Assembly: GCF_014695585.1 (NCBI RefSeq)
Contig: NZ_JACJON010000074.1
Coordinates: 1 to 58,930 of the forward strand
Direction: 5' to 3'
DNA length: 58,930 nucleotides
Source of the DNA: Microcoleus sp. FACHB-831
Lineage (GTDB): Bacteria; Cyanobacteriota; Cyanobacteriia; Cyanobacteriales; FACHB-T130
Part shown: positions 1 through 8,788 of the stretch, piece by piece
Numbering within the stretch: position 1 is the stretch's first letter
Layout of the letters: every line of letters starts with the position of its first letter
Position numbers and translations under genes: made by a program
The notes under the pieces: model-generated
What the model saw: only the letters and a program-made list of their open reading frames with translations
Told to the model about the DNA's origin: nothing
Database searches by the model: none

Positions 1-121
1 CGTTCATCGCGGCTGGAATCTCTTTTGTGAAGGAAAATGTCTCTTTTTATACAAAAATAGCCTTTTTATCTCCGTAATTTCCGATTGTGACAGTTGTGGG
101 TGCGGAATGTGGGTTATCAGT

Positions 122-1534
122 CTACCAAGGGCTGCCAATTAGTGTAAAAGCTGCCCAATAGTAGGGATGAGAAAGATTTTTGTCTTTAATTGCTGCAAGT
201 GCTGGCGGTAGCGATACTTTCCCTCTGCTGTTGTGCAAGCTACCATCTTCTAAGCGTACCTTTCCTTGAATCATTGCTATCTGAGCTTGCCTAAGTGCTT
301 CTCCTTTAATAGGGGCTGTTTGCAGCTGACGATAAAATTCTGTCATTAGCCCTAATGTACCTTCATCGCTGACGTACCACAGGCTGGCTAAAGCTGACTT
401 TACTCCGCTTTGAACTGCTAAACCCGCAAAGCCTAACTCTGCTTCTTTATCCCCAATGGCAGTTCTACAAGCGCTTAACACTAATAGATCTACTGGTGGA
501 TTATTCCAACGCAACTGCCTCATTTTATCTAGTGTCAGCTTTTTGTCCCAAAACTGCACGTAGGAGTTGTTGGGCGAACCAGATTTGAAGTCTGCATGAG
601 TTGCAAGGTGAATTATTTTAAAAGGCTGTTTGGTGCGTTGCGATTGTAGATTATTTAGAGTAAATTGTTGATTTAAGAACGATTTGCCCCGCCACAGATC
701 TTTGGCGATCGCAGATAATTCTACTGGTACCGCAGGCAAAGGATTTTGGTCTTTAAATTCTGACGCACCCATTGCCAAAACTTGCGACTTCTTGATGTTT
801 GCGTACAGCGTATCTGTAAATTTGAAGGCAGGGATGCGTCCGAGACTATATTTTTCTATTAGGAATTGTTTGCCATCATGTAATGCTGCCAGAGGTATGG
901 TTCGTAAACCACCACCCATACAAAATACGATGGTATCTATGTTATTACTTTTTAAATCTGCTTCTATTGGTGCAATTAGCCATTGATAAAGTTGCTGTGC
1001 TTCTGGTAGATAGTTCTTAGGATTTCTCGCATTTGGGTTTGTAATACCTTGTCTGAATTGCCTAACTTTTGCTAAAAGTGCTTCGTTTCTAGCTTCGGTA
1101 ATGCGCTTGTGAATAGGTTGGCTTTCAGGAGTAATCAATACAATTTCTAATTGCTGCGCCTGCGGAACTAAGTAAATTAACGCAGGCTTTTTCCCAGTCT
1201 GAGTCGCCATTTTGCCTAGCGTATCGGCAATATATTTAGTTGTCATTGCCCGATCGGAGAAATTTACCCCAAAGTAACCTTCATATTGCTTTTCCCAGGT
1301 TTGCTCGATTTGGGGTACTGCTTCAGTTATGTTCTCTTCATCAAGGGCAGTTTGTAATTTTGAGGGGGCAACAGCTTCTGCTAAAAGAATATTTTGTTCG
1401 ACAATGTATTTGGTGGGAGTAATGTCGGAAATTGGGATAATACTTTGCGATCGCGCCTGTTGTGCTATACCAATTGTTGCCGCTAGTTGCAGTACTGTCA
1501 CTAACAAGCTAAAGCCGATCGCTACTGATTTCAT
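122..1534 (-). CDS. Secreted CHAT-domain (caspase-like) protein
   Basis: A 470-residue protein with an N-terminal signal peptide (hydrophobic run at residues 5-25, then AQQARSQ). The C-terminal half is a CHAT domain, the caspase-fold peptidase-like domain common in cyanobacteria. The candidate catalytic histidine is seen in IHLATHADF and the candidate cysteine in LVLSACRTA, and the protein ends with the usual HPYYWAAFTLIGSPW block. Many cyanobacterial CHAT proteins carry TPR repeats in front of this domain. Here the roughly 130 residues between signal peptide and domain show no clear TPR, so this is a short exported form. Its substrate and role are unknown. It is transcribed away from the DUF4214 gene's terminator and shows no operon partner inside the window. 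Family call is firm; protease activity is an inference. Confidence 0.88.
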   Translation of the reverse strand: MKSVAIGFSLLVTVLQLAATIGIAQQARSQSIIPISDITPTKYIVEQNILLAEAVAPSKLQTALDEENITEAVPQIEQTWEKQYEGYFGVNFSDRAMTTKYIADTLGKMATQTGKKPALIYLVPQAQQLEIVLITPESQPIHKRITEARNEALLAKVRQFRQGITNPNARNPKNYLPEAQQLYQWLIAPIEADLKSNNIDTIVFCMGGGLRTIPLAALHDGKQFLIEKYSLGRIPAFKFTDTLYANIKKSQVLAMGASEFKDQNPLPAVPVELSAIAKDLWRGKSFLNQQFTLNNLQSQRTKQPFKIIHLATHADFKSGSPNNSYVQFWDKKLTLDKMRQLRWNNPPVDLLVLSACRTAIGDKEAELGFAGLAVQSGVKSALASLWYVSDEGTLGLMTEFYRQLQTAPIKGEALRQAQIAMIQGKVRLEDGSLHNSRGKVSLPPALAAIKDKNLSHPYYWAAFTLIGSPW

Positions 1535-1663
1535 AACGGCCTCACTGAGGTTGAGATACTTAGAACTACTCGGCTGACCGATTCACTTCACCAACAGTAT
1601 TTGTGCATATACTGCCGGATGCCAACTTTCTTTAGGAGTATTTTTTAAACGCTCAACATAAAA

Positions 1664-1686
1664 GGGACAGGCAACATGCCTGTCCC
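1664..1686 (-). terminator. Hairpin terminator downstream of the DUF4214 gene
   Basis: A perfect 10-bp stem (GGGACAGGCA / TGCCTGTCCC) with a 3-base loop. On the minus strand it is followed by TTTTA, which suits a factor-independent terminator for the gene ending at 1790. The same stem sequence recurs at the petA terminator near 2650. Confidence 0.65.
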
Positions 1687-1789
1687 TAAATTCTAAACTT
1701 GCTTTAAGGGCGATCGCCTACCACAATTTGCTTTTCTTAATTTTGTGGCGCGTGCAAATAATGCAATGAGCGATCGCTTAATCTTCGTC

Positions 1790-2323
1790 TTAACCACCCC
1801 TCCGGCTTCTTGCTTCTGAACTGTTTTCAATGTCTCGACGGATATCGCTGAGCGACCGACCTCTTTCTAAGGTTCTTACCCAGCCTTCCATCCCATTGCT
1901 ATCCGCATCGCGGCCTAGCAATTCTCGATAAATTTGGTTAATCCTTTGGCGTGCTTCTGAACTCCGAGCAACGGAACGACGGATATCGTTGAGGGACTGA
2001 CCATCTTGTAAGGCTCTTACATGGTTTTGGATGCCGCTGTACTCAGCATCCCGACCCAGAACTTGTTGATAAATTCTATTAATTTCTGGGTAGTAGTTAT
2101 TGCTGCGACGATTGGAATTTCGATCGTACCTATCGTCGTACTGCCCATTATTGTATCGCCCCTGCGGGTTGGCTCGCCGAATCTCGCGTTCTGTGGCCAG
2201 CCGTCCGCACACAACTTCGTTACGGATATTATCTACAACACATACTTGCTGCTGTGCGCGGACTGGCGCTGCAAGAAAAGGTGTTGATAGTAATGCTGCG
2301 ATCGCCAGAATTTTTAATTTCAT
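1790..2323 (-). CDS. Secreted protein with tandem DUF4214-like repeats
   Basis: A 177-residue protein with a signal peptide (MKLKILAIAALLSTPFLAAPVRA). A Gly/Arg/Asn/Tyr-rich linker follows, then two tandem copies of about 45 residues of the pattern 'IN.IY..LLGRDAD..G...WV..L..G.SL.DIRR.I..SSEA'. That pattern matches DUF4214, a domain found in many secreted and surface proteins whose biochemical role is not established. The copies start near residue 80 and residue 127. The protein is probably exported. It stands alone on the minus strand with its own downstream hairpin. Confidence 0.8.
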   Translation of the reverse strand: MKLKILAIAALLSTPFLAAPVRAQQQVCVVDNIRNEVVCGRLATEREIRRANPQGRYNNGQYDDRYDRNSNRRSNNYYPEINRIYQQVLGRDAEYSGIQNHVRALQDGQSLNDIRRSVARSSEARQRINQIYRELLGRDADSNGMEGWVRTLERGRSLSDIRRDIENSSEARSRRGG

Positions 2324-2693
2324 ATAGTTACGTTCTCTAAATGCTTGTCTTTCTATTCAAAGTACCGTTGACTGAACTCTCCCCACTTCACCTACCTCGC
2401 TCATCCCATTGGGTGAGTTTTCCCTGCGCCCCTACTTTCCACCTTGTCTTGGTCTAGTTTCAAAATTGCTTTAATTCAGAGCCTTAAGGGCGATCGCATA
2501 CAAGCTTTTTTTACCAAGCCGACCAAGACTGTATGCGAAACACTCTACACGCTAGGGCTAGGCTGGTAGGTTTTGCTAACATTTTCTATATCTTGTGACG
2601 ATCCGGAAAAAAACTTGTTCCTGGCCTCTAAAAATATGAAAAAAAAAAGACAGGCAACCTGCCTGTCCCACAAATGCTAATTTAGCGGAGAAA
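2324..2693. other. Gene-free spacer between the DUF4214 gene and petA
   Basis: This 370-base spacer holds the petA terminator at its right end and the promoter region of the DUF4214 gene at its left. One 8-bp inverted repeat (CGCATACA at 2495-2502, TGTATGCG at 2530-2537) is visible. No reading frame looks coding. Confidence 0.6.
2637..2668 (-). terminator. petA factor-independent terminator
   Basis: Read on the minus strand just after the petA stop, an 8-bp stem (GACAGGCA / TGCCTGTC, 2649-2667) with a 3-base loop is followed by an uninterrupted run of about ten T. This is a textbook intrinsic terminator for the petC-petA operon. Confidence 0.88.
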
Positions 2694-3695
2694 CTAGAAA
2701 TTCATCTCGGCTGCTTGCACTTTTTCAACTTGCTTCTTCTTCAGCACCAGCATGACTTGAGATAGCATGATTGCAGCTAAGAATGCCATCAACCACTTAA
2801 TCCGAGTTGGGCTTTGCAGCACAATTTCACCGTCTATCTGACCGAAGCCACCCACATTGGGATTGGTGGTCAAAGCGTCACCAGCTTTAACTTCTTGCCC
2901 TTCAGAGACAACAAGTTCTGGGCCAGCGGGAATTGTATCAACAACTGCATTGCCTTCTGCTGGCTGAATGCTGACTTGGTAGATTTGGTTGCCATCTTCG
3001 TTTTCTGAAGTGGCAATTTTAGTAATCTTGCCAGCTACAGAAGCGTTATAAATGGCGTTGTTGCTCTTTTCACCAGTCGGGTAAACCTGCCCTCGTCCTC
3101 GGTTTCCGCCTACGTGAATGGAGTACTTACCGAAGTAGACTCCTTTCTGTGTAGCTGGGTTAGGAGAAAGAACTGGGAAGACAATTTCTTGATATTGATC
3201 GCCCGGTATGGGGCCAATCAAAACCACGTTTTCTGTGTCTTCGTTGTAGGGTTGGTAAAAGAGATCCCCGATTTTTTCCTTCATTTCTTCAGGAATTCTA
3301 TCTTCGGGGGCAATTTTGAAGCCTTCGGGCAACATCAACACAGCACCCACGTTTAAGGGGCCTTTGGTGCCATCAGCGACTACCTGCTGCACGCTTTTGT
3401 CGTAGGGAATTTTAACTACGGCTTCAAAAACGGTGTCTGGTAGAACCGATTGGGGGACTTCAAGTTGGGTGGGTTTGGCACCGAGGTGACAGTTGGCACA
3501 CACAATCCGCCCCGTTGCTTCGCGGGGGGTTTGCGGATACGTTTGCTGCGCCCAGAAGGGATAGGCAGCAGCTGATTGGGGAAGGGCTAAATCGCTGGCG
3601 AGGAATAAGGCACAAGTGGCGATCGCAAGTATAACGATTCTAGCGATCGCCTGCTTGCCGCCTTTGCCTATCGCCGATAAACAAACTTTTCTCAT
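2694..3695 (-). CDS. petA: Cytochrome f, cytochrome b6f complex
   Basis: A 333-residue apocytochrome f, the c-type cytochrome of the b6f complex that passes electrons to plastocyanin or cytochrome c6 on the lumen side of the thylakoid. After a cleavable signal ending around SAAA, the mature protein starts with YPFWAQQ, whose tyrosine amine is the axial heme ligand in this family. The heme attachment site CANCH follows directly. A C-terminal membrane anchor ([18 protein letters not shown]) precedes a short stromal tail. Length and start agree with the family. It lies 95 bases behind petC in the same orientation, the usual cyanobacterial petCA operon, and ends in a strong terminator. Confidence 0.99.
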   Translation of the reverse strand: MRKVCLSAIGKGGKQAIARIVILAIATCALFLASDLALPQSAAAYPFWAQQTYPQTPREATGRIVCANCHLGAKPTQLEVPQSVLPDTVFEAVVKIPYDKSVQQVVADGTKGPLNVGAVLMLPEGFKIAPEDRIPEEMKEKIGDLFYQPYNEDTENVVLIGPIPGDQYQEIVFPVLSPNPATQKGVYFGKYSIHVGGNRGRGQVYPTGEKSNNAIYNASVAGKITKIATSENEDGNQIYQVSIQPAEGNAVVDTIPAGPELVVSEGQEVKAGDALTTNPNVGGFGQIDGEIVLQSPTRIKWLMAFLAAIMLSQVMLVLKKKQVEKVQAAEMNF

Positions 3696-3738
3696 CTCAA
3701 TACGGAAAGGATTTTGTGACCGATCTCAAACAATTTTG

Positions 3739-3789
3739 GATTTTAGATTTGGGATTTTAGATTCAATCTAAAATCTCAAATCTAAAATC
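3739..3789 (-). repeat. Long hairpin between petC and petA
   Basis: Two 25-base arms (3739-3763 and 3765-3789) are complementary except at one position, which would be a G-U pair in RNA. They are separated by a single base. The repeat starts one base after the petC stop codon and so sits inside the petC-petA transcript. The sequence is built from GATTTTAGATTT units, a simple palindromic repeat type often found between cyanobacterial genes. It could stabilise or separate the two messages. Confidence 0.75.
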
Positions 3790-3790
3790 T

Positions 3791-4330
3791 CTACGCCCAC
3801 CAAGGATCTTCGCCAGTCCGGAAGTCAGTTTCCGTCCAAGGCGTGAACGTAACCTTGTCGTCCGCTACTGCTGCGTGTACCAGTCCTAGCGACAAGGGTG
3901 CTGGCCCGCGTACCACTTTGCCCGTGTTGTCATACTGAGAACCGTGACAGGGGCAAATAAATCTGTTCTCGCCCGAATTCCAAGGCACGACGCAGCCCAA
4001 GTGAGTGCATACGGCGTTTAAGCCGTAATTTTCAATTGCTTTGTCTTCGGTCACTATTATGTAGGTGGGGTCTCCTTTGAAGCCTTGAGCTAGTGAGCGT
4101 TCGCCAGCATTATGGCTTCCCAAAAACTCGCTCACCAGAATGTCATTCCCTAAAGCATCCTTAGCAGTTAAACCACCGCCAGATCCCCCACTTGATGGCG
4201 GAATGAAGTATTTGACTACTGGATAAAGCGCCCCCAGAGCTGTTCCTGTAACGGCACCAAAAGCCAGAAAATTCATAAATTGGCGACGCCCCATATCGGG
4301 CACGTCTGCTGAGCCAGAAAGTTGAGCCAT
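3791..4330 (-). CDS. petC: Rieske iron-sulfur protein, cytochrome b6f complex
   Basis: A 179-residue Rieske subunit of the cytochrome b6f complex. The start ([21 protein letters not shown]) carries the twin-arginine-like RRQFM segment before a single membrane helix, as usual for cyanobacterial PetC. A glycine-rich hinge (SSGGSGGG) follows. The [2Fe-2S] cluster is bound by the two boxes CTHLGC and CPCHGS. It is the first gene of the petCA operon and is divergent from the DUF3067 gene. A TatC gene, whose product is needed to export folded Rieske proteins, lies 0.6 kb away. Confidence 0.99.
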   Translation of the reverse strand: MAQLSGSADVPDMGRRQFMNFLAFGAVTGTALGALYPVVKYFIPPSSGGSGGGLTAKDALGNDILVSEFLGSHNAGERSLAQGFKGDPTYIIVTEDKAIENYGLNAVCTHLGCVVPWNSGENRFICPCHGSQYDNTGKVVRGPAPLSLGLVHAAVADDKVTFTPWTETDFRTGEDPWWA

Positions 4331-4545
4331 AACTTACGCGCTTAGTATGTATCTACAGCAAACAACTCTGGGAATATTCCCAGAATATTTAACATCTTGC
4401 TGCTAAATTGTGTATCAGAAGGCAGCAGCCCGCCTTAGGCAATCCCTTTGAGGAACTGGTTTACAGCCTTGCTAGGGGTATTATTGCATTATTTGACGCC
4501 CGTCTCATAGATTACAAAATGTAAAGTTCGTCGTAAAACCCAGCC

Positions 4546-4854
4546 ATGACCGGAAAGGACTTACGCCAAATGCTGCTAAATAAATGGGGACGCTCTTATG
4601 ATGTCCAGGTGCGACGGACTAGCGGCAAGATATTTGTCCAAGTGATGTGGAAGTACTTGGAACAGGCGTCTTTTCCGCTTACGGAAGCCGAATACATAGC
4701 CCACCTGGACGAAATCGCCAGTTATCTCAATGGTTTCGCTGCCTTTACACAGGTGGAGAATTATATTGAACAAACACGCGAGCGCCCCCGATTGGGTAAA
4801 GCTGTTAGCATTGCCCTAAACTTAGGCGAACGCGCTTCTGAATGGATACTTTAA
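4546..4854 (+). CDS. DUF3067 family protein
   Basis: A 102-residue soluble protein that I recognise as the DUF3067 family, small conserved proteins of cyanobacteria and plastids. It begins MTGKDLRQMLLNKWGRSYDVQ and carries the characteristic central FVQVMWKYLEQ segment. Function is not known from the sequence. It is divergent from petC with 215 bases between start codons, and this closeness to petC, petA and tatC hints at a link with thylakoid electron-transfer assembly. That link is only an inference. Confidence 0.85.
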   Translation: MTGKDLRQMLLNKWGRSYDVQVRRTSGKIFVQVMWKYLEQASFPLTEAEYIAHLDEIASYLNGFAAFTQVENYIEQTRERPRLGKAVSIALNLGERASEWIL

Positions 4855-4874
4855 AATCGGACTGGGGATTAAGT

Positions 4875-4899
4875 AGAGACGCCGATAAGCTCGCGTCTC
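4875..4899. repeat. Dispersed palindrome, GAGACG..CGTCTC family
   Basis: A 7-bp inverted repeat (GAGACGC ... GCGTCTC) around a CGAT-containing loop. Related copies lie at 17076, 17124, 41934 and 49151. Here it sits between the convergent DUF3067 and tatC genes and may act as a bidirectional terminator. Confidence 0.6.
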
Positions 4900-4960
4900 A
4901 GTTTTGAATTAATAACTCCTGACTTTTCACTCTTCCCAATTCCCCATTCCCTAATAATTT

Positions 4961-5785
4961 TTAGCGACCCAACAGCTTTACCAAACCGATACCGCCGAAG
5001 TAAAGTCCTAGCACTGCACCAGCGAGGAGACTTTGGGTGAGGGGGTCTGTGGAGGGGGTAAGAACGGCTCCCAAAACAGTTGCTGCAAGTATAACGTAGC
5101 GCCACCCAGCGAGCATTTGTTTTGAAGAAACAATTCCCAACAAACCAAATAATACTTGGATGATAGGGATTTGAAATGCTAATCCGGTGCTGAATAATAA
5201 CAACAGGACGAACTCAAAATAGCGGTCGATTGACCACAGCTGTTCTACTACATCTTCACCATAATTGATAAAGAAATTAAGCGCGGCTGGGATAAGAAGA
5301 TAGTAGGCAAAAACCAAGCCACCTATGAATAGCAGGCTGGAACCGAACACCACTGGTGCTACCAATCGTCTTTCCCGGCGCGTCAGCCCTGGTAGAACAA
5401 ACTGCGCGATTTGGTAGAGGATAAAAGGGCTAGATACAAGCAAGCCGCTGTAACCTGCAACTTTAAGGGAGACAAAGAAAAATTCTCCCGGTGCTAATTG
5501 GAGAAACTTGACGCTACCTGCTGGTACTTCCAACAGTTGGACAATTGGCTTTACAAATACGAAGCAGCCGAGCATGCCAACAGCAACGGCTATCAGCGCA
5601 TAGAAAATACGCCACCGCAACTCCTCCAAGTGGTCGAATAGCGACATTTCGACATCAGCGGGCAGTTCGTCGAGATGTCCATCTTCGTTGTTGATGGTGG
5701 GCAGTTCTAAGCCTGTACCCGAACGAAGTAACGGGTCGGCATCTAAACTTTCCTGGGGTGGAGTCTCCAGTTCTGAGGGCGTCAT
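4961..5785 (-). CDS. tatC: Sec-independent (Tat) translocase subunit TatC
   Basis: A 274-residue TatC, the multi-spanning receptor subunit of the twin-arginine translocase. The family signature [14 protein letters not shown] begins at residue 47. The remaining sequence shows six hydrophobic segments, including [12 protein letters not shown] after the second and [14 protein letters not shown] near the end. About 46 acidic residues precede the signature. The true start could be the internal methionine at residue 47, but cyanobacterial TatC often has such an extension. It is convergent with the DUF3067 gene and close to petC, a Tat-dependent protein. Confidence 0.97.
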   Translation of the reverse strand: MTPSELETPPQESLDADPLLRSGTGLELPTINNEDGHLDELPADVEMSLFDHLEELRWRIFYALIAVAVGMLGCFVFVKPIVQLLEVPAGSVKFLQLAPGEFFFVSLKVAGYSGLLVSSPFILYQIAQFVLPGLTRRERRLVAPVVFGSSLLFIGGLVFAYYLLIPAALNFFINYGEDVVEQLWSIDRYFEFVLLLLFSTGLAFQIPIIQVLFGLLGIVSSKQMLAGWRYVILAATVLGAVLTPSTDPLTQSLLAGAVLGLYFGGIGLVKLLGR

Positions 5786-5981
5786 GGGAGTCAGGCTTGC
5801 ATCAATGATTTGTTGACTATTTTAGGCATGGTTGATGGTTCATGGGGAATCATTCGGGCGGAGCGATCGCGGGCAATAGTACAGGCAGCAAGTTAGGAGT
5901 TACCCAATACTCAGCCTGCCTTAGGGGCCGCTACGCTAACATTACGTTGTCCTACGCATTAACCGATGGCCAAGTTAATAT

Positions 5982-8219
5982 TTATTTTGCTGATGCAGTT
6001 GGTGTTGCAGGTGGGTGTTCTGCTGAGTGTTTAGCCCACCTTTGGGAAATTTCGGGATTGTACACTCGCAGGTAGTTCCAGTAGTTTCCAAACACTTGCT
6101 TGACGTACCATTTTGTTTCTTCAAAGGGAATAGCTTCGACAAATTCATCTAGTTCGCCAGCTCCCTTCTGGGCAAGCCATTTGGATACATTACCAGGGCC
6201 AGCATTGTAGCTGGCGATCGCTAACATCGAATTATTTTTGTATTGGTCGTGGGTGTGGCCGAGATACCAACTGCCTAGTCTGATGTTGTCGTTAGGATTT
6301 TCCGGGTTATATTCCTTAAGTCCGATTTGTTGAGCTACCCAAGCACCTGTAGTGGGCATAACCTGCATTAACCCAACAGCACCAGCAACAGATTTAATTT
6401 TAGGCATAAATCGCGATTCCTGCCGAACTACAGCTGTTACGAGCAGGGGATTTACCTTGTGTTGGGTTGACCATTTTTCAATGAGATCGACGTAGGGAAA
6501 TGGGTACAAAGCTTGCCAGTAAAGGGCTTGTTCCTTAAGCGCTTCGTAAGCTGCTCGATCTTCTTTTGTCTCCCTGTCTTCCAAAGTACCAACCTCAGTA
6601 ATGCCTTCAAGGTATTCCCCTTGTGTCATTCGCATCTGGGCGTTGGTAAATTGTTCTGCAACAGTTGGCTGCACGCGGTTTTGAAATTCTGCCTGCCACA
6701 GCGTCCAACTATCACGGTCTTGGCCTAGCTGGTAAAGTTCTTTCAACGTCGCTGAACCTGCTGGTAACACAGGACGCTCTGAAGGTCGTGCTAGTTTGGG
6801 GGACAAGCTTCGTACTGTAGTAAAGTCCCCGACGCCAGGCCAGCCTAGCATTGCGGCAGAGCGCCAAGCATAGTAAGACTGTGGGTAATTGCTTACTACA
6901 TACTCAAAGGCTGCTTTCGCCTCTTGCTGCTTGCCCAGCCGCTTCGCCCATTTGCCTACCCAATAGCCTGCTCTAGAAGCAAATTTACTATTCGGGTTTT
7001 GGGTTGCAATCGGTTCAGCAAATTGCCAAGCTCCTTGTATATCTCCACGAGCTGCCCTAGTTTCAGCTTCGGTCCACCGATATTCTGCCGCAGCTTCCGA
7101 GCTGCCATATTTACTGAGCAATTGTTGACGAGCAACAGCCGCCGCTTTGGTGCTTTTAAGCTGGTCGAGGACTTTGGCTTGGGCTACGAGGGCAGCACCT
7201 GCTTGATCTGGGTACCCCGCGATTACCTTATCAAAAGCGGGCACGGCATCTAGCGGCTGTGCTAAAGAAGCGGCACGCAGGAGGCTGAGGCCAGTTTCTG
7301 GAGTGTTGGGGAATTCTGTTTCGACCAGCTCGTAAGCGACTTTGGCTTCCGATCTTTTGCCGCCCAGGTCTAGCGCTCTAGCAACGAGATAGGCGTTGCG
7401 GGGTGTACGAGCGGCTTTTTCATAAGCAGCACTGGCTTTAAAGTACTCCTTTTTTTCCATATAGGCGTTGGCGATCGCTTCCCACTCTTCCGGCTTTAAG
7501 GTTATTCCGGTTTTACCATCTGGGGAAGCAGGAGGCTGATTGACTAACCGATCTAAAATCTCGGTTATTTTGGGTGTTTTTGGGGCATATTTAGCTAACG
7601 CCAACAGTAATTGCGGCTGATTTGGATCTTTCTCCAACTCACGACGGGCAATTTCAAGGCTGCGGGGATGGCTAGGAAATTCGGCGATCGCTTGCTGCCA
7701 ATATTTTGGATTTGTTTTACCCAGTACGAACAAAGCTTCAGCTGCTACTGGCTCTTTGGGATATTTTTTCAGCAACTCTTCCCATGCTGTCTGTGCTTTT
7801 TGCGTGTCGCCAGTTAATTCATATGCTTGGGCGCGTTTCATAGCGACATGTGACGCTAGAACTCGATAGTCTCCTTCCAATCCTTCTAACAAATCGAGGG
7901 CTTTTTTTCCTTGCTTCTGTTGAATCAAGTCTGATGCTAGAAGATAACGGGCGCGATCGCGGTTTTCCGATTTTGGCTCGTTTGCGAGCGCTTCTAACTT
8001 TCCTGCCCGCTCTGCCGGAGGTAGCTCTGCTAGGGGCAGCACTGGCGTTTGCGGATTACCGCTTTGTTTGGGGCTTAACTGCTCGAAAGAGCGCCCTAAT
8101 CCTGCCCATTGGCCTTGAAAATTGCCTATTTTTGTTGACACAGCGGCTCCAGCTATGAGAGCAAGTATCCCTGGCCATACAAAGTGAGAAATTTTCTTTT
8201 TCCGTCGTTGCTTGAACAT
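5982..8219 (-). CDS. Large TPR-containing lytic transglycosylase (Slt type)
   Basis: A 745-residue murein lytic transglycosylase that should cleave the glycan strand of peptidoglycan in the periplasm. It starts with a basic stretch and one membrane or signal segment (FVWPGILALIAGAAVS). A long TPR-like helical region follows (roughly residues 60-560). The C-terminal SLT domain (about 583-725) contains the catalytic glutamate in VVRQESRF (E601), then GLMQVMPTT and ASYNAGPGNVSKW, all standard Slt motifs. The layout resembles Slt70 with a longer superhelical part. It is monocistronic and divergent from a gene-free 570-base spacer. Confidence 0.93.
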   Translation of the reverse strand: MFKQRRKKKISHFVWPGILALIAGAAVSTKIGNFQGQWAGLGRSFEQLSPKQSGNPQTPVLPLAELPPAERAGKLEALANEPKSENRDRARYLLASDLIQQKQGKKALDLLEGLEGDYRVLASHVAMKRAQAYELTGDTQKAQTAWEELLKKYPKEPVAAEALFVLGKTNPKYWQQAIAEFPSHPRSLEIARRELEKDPNQPQLLLALAKYAPKTPKITEILDRLVNQPPASPDGKTGITLKPEEWEAIANAYMEKKEYFKASAAYEKAARTPRNAYLVARALDLGGKRSEAKVAYELVETEFPNTPETGLSLLRAASLAQPLDAVPAFDKVIAGYPDQAGAALVAQAKVLDQLKSTKAAAVARQQLLSKYGSSEAAAEYRWTEAETRAARGDIQGAWQFAEPIATQNPNSKFASRAGYWVGKWAKRLGKQQEAKAAFEYVVSNYPQSYYAWRSAAMLGWPGVGDFTTVRSLSPKLARPSERPVLPAGSATLKELYQLGQDRDSWTLWQAEFQNRVQPTVAEQFTNAQMRMTQGEYLEGITEVGTLEDRETKEDRAAYEALKEQALYWQALYPFPYVDLIEKWSTQHKVNPLLVTAVVRQESRFMPKIKSVAGAVGLMQVMPTTGAWVAQQIGLKEYNPENPNDNIRLGSWYLGHTHDQYKNNSMLAIASYNAGPGNVSKWLAQKGAGELDEFVEAIPFEETKWYVKQVFGNYWNYLRVYNPEISQRWAKHSAEHPPATPTASAK

Positions 8220-8788
8220 CGATCCTCGTCAGCCCGACAATTACAACAACCAAGAGTTACTGATGTTACTAGGTGGGCTACTAATAGCTCCCCCGCCAAC
8301 TATATCTAGCTGCCCTCAAATCTGAGGGGTGCGGTTTTTTTACCTGTGACATTTTTTTATGCGATCGCTCGTAGCTATTCGCAGCCAATAAAGCACTGAA
8401 CAGCAGGCATCGCTACTCTGTAGAACATCGCATATCGCACGCTCTTTGCGATGTTCTTAAGTCGTATCCCCAACTAGGTAATGCGATCCCTTATGCAACA
8501 CTAGCTAATTTAGAAGCAATAAGCTCATTTTCAGTAGACTACCGAGGATATTTCTTTTGCACAAGAGCCGCTTGACAATTCCAGGCAAACACGACCTTCA
8601 TTTTAAACCCTCAACTGCCCGGTTTTTACCCCAATAGGCATACTATGGCGAGCAATTCCTCATTTAATTAATTTTTGTTAATCGTAGTGATTTCCTGCCT
8701 GTATTCTCACAGAGCTGATTCTATCCTGAGTATCTTTAATTTTTGATCGATACTTGTTAAAGGTACTTCATCATAAATAGAACAAGGG
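8220..8788. other. Gene-free spacer between slt-like gene and pepA
   Basis: The 569 bases contain no convincing reading frame. Visible structure is a terminator-like hairpin at 8293-8341 on the plus strand and an 11-bp inverted repeat (AGAACATCGCA at 8422-8432, TGCGATGTTCT at 8447-8457). The promoters of both divergent genes must lie here, but no strong consensus boxes were seen. Confidence 0.55.
8293..8341 (+). terminator. Orphan terminator-like structure on the plus strand
   Basis: CCCTCA / TGAGGG (8313-8318, 8323-8328) forms a 4-base-loop hairpin. A flanking CCGC / GCGG pair brings the closing stem right up to a run of seven T at 8335-8341. No plus-strand gene ends before it, so it may terminate a small RNA divergent from the transglycosylase gene. 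Confidence 0.35.
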
